Of a stretch of DNA of 17,480 bases, positions 14,675 through 17,480 are shown in pieces. The DNA is from Thermodesulfovibrionales bacterium (GTDB lineage: Bacteria > Nitrospirota > Thermodesulfovibrionia > Thermodesulfovibrionales > SM23-35). The first letter of the stretch is position 1, and every line of letters begins with the position of its first letter. Where the stretch lies: the NCBI GenBank assembly GCA_022865525.1, contig JALHSV010000087.1, forward strand, positions 1 through 17,480, given 5' to 3'. The position numbers were made by a program, and so were the translations under genes. The notes beneath the pieces were generated by a model that saw nothing but the letters and a program-made list of their open reading frames with translations, ran no database searches and had not been told where the DNA came from.

Positions 14675-14813
14675 CCCCACTTTTCCACATTCTCATTTTC
14701 AACTCAGGACTACCTGAAATCAAATGTGCAAAAAATACTTGACACTACCGAAAAAAAATCCTTTATGCGTAAAGTCAGTTTTCCAGCAATTTTCATGTAT
14801 TAAAAAAAATGTC

Positions 14814-16277
14814 TCAGCCACTATTTGTTTCCATAATTTGCGATAATTTTTTTCTAATATGTTTTCTAATACTTACAGGATATTGGTTTGTGATTTTATT
14901 GATGTATTTATTAAATATTTTTGTTTTGTTATATTGTTTTTCATAGTTTTTTGCGATAGTTCTTACATTTCGAACATTCTCTATTTCAACTGATGGGATT
15001 ATCCCTAAAGAAATTACTAATTCGGCATAGGTTGGCCTTGATGCAGCTTGACCCAAAAGCAATACTTTGGTTCCAACATGTTTACATTGGGATGCTACCT
15101 TCATTATTTGTCTAATAACAGATAAATCACTTTCATCGTATAGATTTTCCAGATAATTTTTTGCTACAATATTTGTTTCTTTAAAAATAGCATCTCTTCC
15201 TAAAGCTACTGTAAATTGCGTAAGATCATTGGTCCCAATCCCGATATAGTGAGGTGAAATCCCATATTCCTTTTGAAATGCCAATAACCATATTTCATTA
15301 TTTTCAGATGCGGCTGGTTGTTCAATTTCCCATCCAAATTTGATTCCTAAGTAATCATTTTTTTTCTTTTTAAGAACCAGACCTGAAGATAAGATAATGT
15401 CAAGCGAAGTTTTTATTTGAGAGTAATGGGAAACAAGAGGCAATATAATACCGATGTTAAAATCACCTTTTGTTTGCAAGAGAGCTTCTTTTATTGATTC
15501 TGCAAGCATTTTTATTGTATCACCACCTTCAGATATACATCGACGAATTCCTCTGTTCCCCATTGGCTCATCCGTTTTTCTGGCGATATCTAATGTTCTT
15601 ATTATTATTTCTTTTTGTCCGAAATTATTCATTGCCTTAATGAAAGTGTCTTTATAATCAATCTTTAAATATTCTCTAAATATTTTATTTTTTGATATCG
15701 CATATAATATATCAGCTTCATTTGAGTTAATAATAGCATCAAGTATATTGTATTTTTTGTTGTATTTTTTAAATAATATTTTTGAAAGAGTCCCTACGGA
15801 AATAAATTCTGTTCGTAATAACCCTATACCATCAGCACCAGTTTTTGCAGCAGTAGTAAGTGCTGAAGGATAACCAACATTAACATAAATCTTTGTAACT
15901 GTTTTTGGAGAAGTTAAAATAGAATTTTTCTTTGGTAACTCAACAAAACCATGATAAATAATACCATTTTTACTATCAATTGTAATTTCCTTTTCTGGTA
16001 AATCTATGTCTCCCAATCCTGCAATGGCTGGGACCATAGCATCATTTAGAAGAATTAGTGGATGATAATTTTTCCCTCCCTCGCCGATCAAAACAGCTTT
16101 TACATTGTTTTCAATCAAAAATGCAGTTTGGAATAAAGGTAAGTGTTTTCTAACATAAATTATTGCTTCTTTGATGACCGAAGGTGTGCAAAAAAAGCCT
16201 TCTCTCCATTCAATAACTTTGCCAGCAACTACTTTGTTGATTCCCCCAAAACCTTTTGCTAGAATTTTATACTGCAT
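14814..16277 (-). CDS. PEP-utilising enzyme (phosphohistidine domain plus PEP-binding barrel) without ATP-grasp domain
   Basis: A 487-aa protein resembling the C-terminal half of PEP synthase, pyruvate phosphate dikinase or PTS enzyme I. Residues 1-110 look like the swivelling phosphohistidine domain, with GEGGKNYHPLILLND (65-79, H72 as the phosphorylatable His) and MVPAIAG. The PEP/pyruvate barrel spans about 125-440: GADGIGLLRTEF (147-158), IIRTLDI (225-231), GWEIEQPAA (315-323) and IGTNDLTQFTVALGRD (347-362). Two features are odd. The N-terminal ATP-grasp domain is absent. The catalytic Cys of the usual CGQ/CGE motif is Leu here (LLGQAAS, 407-413). PEP-pyruvate chemistry is therefore doubtful, and it may take phosphate from a separate protein or do another reaction. 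The ATG at 16277 is set by GAGG, which overlaps the upstream stop codon nine bases away, indicating translational coupling. The gene is markedly AT-rich, suggesting transfer. Confidence 0.75.
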   Translation of the reverse strand: MQYKILAKGFGGINKVVAGKVIEWREGFFCTPSVIKEAIIYVRKHLPLFQTAFLIENNVKAVLIGEGGKNYHPLILLNDAMVPAIAGLGDIDLPEKEITIDSKNGIIYHGFVELPKKNSILTSPKTVTKIYVNVGYPSALTTAAKTGADGIGLLRTEFISVGTLSKILFKKYNKKYNILDAIINSNEADILYAISKNKIFREYLKIDYKDTFIKAMNNFGQKEIIIRTLDIARKTDEPMGNRGIRRCISEGGDTIKMLAESIKEALLQTKGDFNIGIILPLVSHYSQIKTSLDIILSSGLVLKKKKNDYLGIKFGWEIEQPAASENNEIWLLAFQKEYGISPHYIGIGTNDLTQFTVALGRDAIFKETNIVAKNYLENLYDESDLSVIRQIMKVASQCKHVGTKVLLLGQAASRPTYAELVISLGIIPSVEIENVRNVRTIAKNYEKQYNKTKIFNKYINKITNQYPVSIRKHIRKKLSQIMETNSG

Positions 16278-16286
16278 CTGATTACC

Positions 16287-17051
16287 TCAAAAACAATTAG
16301 AGCCCTCTTTGACTTCGGTTGAAGAATTCCATCCGTTGTTTATGTTATCCTCAAATTTTTTCCATATTCTCGATTTTGGATTACGAATAATTAACATTGG
16401 TCCATGAACCGAGGATTCTGAATTAAGGTAGAATCCTATAAGCATCATTTGATTACCGATTTGATAAATTGGACCAAATGGCATAAATTTATAACTGCGA
16501 ATTTGAATGTCTAATTTTGCCCCCATATATTTAGTAACCCATGATGTGTCTACTTTTTGTTTCATTTGATTTAAACGCTTAATTGTACCAACAATTTCCT
16601 GGAATGCATCATCATGACTTTCTGCACGTAATCTTATCCTTGCGCTAAGCAAATCATCATTAACCTTTTTTTTACTGCCATACATAAGAAGAACCCTGAA
16701 ATGGAATTGCTTGCTACCATCAATTAACAATTCTTCCATAAAAGGGCAGAATTTTTCTTTATCCGGGAGCCATGTTTGCAGAATACTAACCGTACTTTTC
16801 GGAGGAGCTGTTTCTAATGCTTTCCTTAGAAGGTTGTCGTCCCAATTGTCTTTAATCTCAGGCCCAGATACAAACTCAAAGCATCCAAAAAATACAATGA
16901 TGACTCCAAGAAGAAAAACAATAGTTCCAATGGGTAGGAATATCCATTTAAGCCCAAATACTGGTTCCAGTGACAATAAACCGGCGCCAATAGAGAGGAT
17001 TATTCCTCCTATTGCAAGAATGTTTCCTGAAATTCTACATTTAATTTTCAT
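16287..17051 (-). CDS. Membrane-anchored protein with PLD-like/DUF5919-like soluble domain
   Basis: A 254-aa protein with two membrane helices (about residues 10-28 and 35-58), then a soluble domain (about 85-242). The soluble part has VSILQTWLPDKEKFCPFMEE, FRVLLMY, an RIRLR helix, KLDIQIRSYKFMPFGPIYQIG (179-199 region), MLIGFYLN (203-210), GPMLIIRNP and a final IWKKFEDNINNGW. This alternation of beta strands and closing Trp motif resembles phospholipase-D-like domains of the DUF5919 kind, seen by eye only. There is no HKD catalytic motif, so a sensing or binding role is more likely than phosphodiester cleavage. The ATG at 17051 has AGGAG nine bases upstream. The stop codon is nine bases before the PEP-utilising enzyme start, so the two form one unit and probably one system. 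The partner function is unknown. Confidence 0.55.
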   Translation of the reverse strand: MKIKCRISGNILAIGGIILSIGAGLLSLEPVFGLKWIFLPIGTIVFLLGVIIVFFGCFEFVSGPEIKDNWDDNLLRKALETAPPKSTVSILQTWLPDKEKFCPFMEELLIDGSKQFHFRVLLMYGSKKKVNDDLLSARIRLRAESHDDAFQEIVGTIKRLNQMKQKVDTSWVTKYMGAKLDIQIRSYKFMPFGPIYQIGNQMMLIGFYLNSESSVHGPMLIIRNPKSRIWKKFEDNINNGWNSSTEVKEGSNCF

Positions 17052-17073
17052 TATAACATTCTCCTAGAAAATC

Positions 17074-17102
17074 AACTTAAGTTAATGCCAAGATATTGTC
17101 AA
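17074..17102 (-). promoter_or_regulatory. Candidate promoter of the membrane/PEP-enzyme pair
   Basis: On the minus strand TTGACA (17097-17102), a 17-base spacer and TAAGTT (17074-17079) give a perfect -35 but a weak -10 (three of six). A second TTGACA lies 14 bases upstream (17111-17116). The 10-base palindrome AACTTAAGTT (17074-17083) overlaps the -10 and could be an operator. Confidence 0.35.
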
Positions 17103-17164
17103 TATATATTTGTCAAAATAAGTGAAAGTAGGTTAAAAATAATATCATTTGATTAACTCGAATA

Positions 17165-17480
17165 TTATTTTGACTGTTTTGCCATAGAATCGATAGTTTT
17201 TTCAGAATGACTTTTTTCATGGTTGATGTACCTCGTTATGGCTTGAAAGGCGCGGTTGAATTCTGAGTTGAATTTTTCCTTTTCGCGGAAAGGGCTGATC
17301 CCTTTTTCCTCCACGCGGTCGCTTAAAACCACCAGGGCGTGGAAGGGCCGGCCCAGGAAGCAGCGCAGGGGAAACAACTCCATCTCCACGATGTCGGTTT
17401 TCAGCGCATGCTGTTCGGCCAGCCAGGCCGGCGTTTCGCGCTGGAGCACATCCACGCTCACGCCGCGCACAACCGGGAAA
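17165..17480 (-). CDS. C-terminal part of a nucleoside phosphorylase/nucleosidase-like protein (cut by window edge)
   Basis: The frame is open through the right edge, so only the last 104 or so codons are present; the GTG at 17470 is not a justified start. The segment TDIVEMELFPLRCFLG followed by RPFHALVVLSDRVEE matches the pattern of the PNP/UDP phosphorylase and MTA/SAH nucleosidase family, in which VEME contacts the ribose and the SD aspartate lies near the base. The tail after about residue 70 of the visible part is Lys/Ser-rich and variable. It is GC-rich, unlike the adjacent AT-rich pair, and lies on the same strand as the ClpX-like gene at the other edge. It may belong to the host chromosome flanking the island. 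Family assignment is moderate because the N-terminal half is missing. Confidence 0.5.
   Translation of the reverse strand, partial: FPVVRGVSVDVLQRETPAWLAEQHALKTDIVEMELFPLRCFLGRPFHALVVLSDRVEEKGISPFREKEKFNSEFNRAFQAITRYINHEKSHSEKTIDSMAKQSK

Noticed and set aside
14704..14717. TCAGG-ACTA-CCTGA inverted repeat
   Set aside because: Short stem without U-tract or clear promoter context; likely chance.
14396..14723. Minus-strand frames of 71-94 codons
   Set aside because: They run antisense over the RiPP precursor and its downstream hairpins, with no ribosome site or recognisable motif.
14739..14767. Plus-strand TTGACA with a weak TTTATG 17 bases on
   Set aside because: It points into the 3' end of a minus-strand gene and no plus-strand gene follows.

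Overview
The window looks like an accessory (defence- and peptide-rich) island about 16.7 kb long, set between two partial genes that resemble ordinary chromosomal housekeeping functions. At the left edge is the 5' end of a ClpX-like AAA+ ATPase gene (minus strand). At the right edge is the 3' end of a gene that looks like a nucleoside phosphorylase/nucleosidase (minus strand). The organism cannot be named from the sequence. Clear Shine-Dalgarno sites (GGAG/AGGAGA) and sigma70-type promoters suggest a Gram-negative bacterium of moderate GC that is not a typical Bacteroidetes. Base composition changes sharply along the window: the right-edge gene and the ATPase part of the giant gene are fairly GC-rich, while 14.7-17.15 kb is strongly AT-rich. 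This suggests the interior was assembled by transfer.

Left part (0.6-4.3 kb, plus strand): two genes, each with its own promoter carrying the same hexamers (TTGACA, 17 bp, AATAAT). The first encodes a HEPN-superfamily DUF4145-like domain joined to a degenerate GNAT acetyltransferase-like domain. The second encodes a 785-aa protein with DHH-type phosphoesterase motifs in an unusual order at its N-terminus and two transmembrane helices at its C-terminus, the tail being faintly CorA-like.

Centre (4.3-12.5 kb, minus strand): a probable three-gene unit. It is read in the order 586-aa four-helix membrane protein with a HEPN-like domain, 93-aa multi-helix membrane protein, and 1978-aa HEPN-STAND NTPase with about 24 tandem 40-aa alpha-solenoid repeats. 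The first and last of these share a HEPN domain followed by a similar beta-rich module. The natural hypothesis is a membrane-linked sensor/effector defence system: the repeats sense, the STAND ATPase switches, and the HEPN RNase and/or membrane proteins act.

12.5-14.7 kb (plus strand): a compact RiPP locus. A 468-aa radical SAM/SPASM peptide maturase with all expected cysteines is followed 17 bp later by a 46-aa precursor-like peptide ending in a Cys-rich tail (YCVDHLCGCGK). Inverted repeats lie downstream.

14.8-17.05 kb (minus strand): a translationally coupled pair. The first is a membrane-anchored 254-aa protein with a PLD-like/DUF5919-like soluble domain. The second is a 487-aa PEP-utilising enzyme (phosphohistidine domain plus PEP-binding barrel) that lacks an ATP-grasp domain and the usual catalytic cysteine.

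All functions are read from motifs by eye. No database search was possible, so family names are best estimates.
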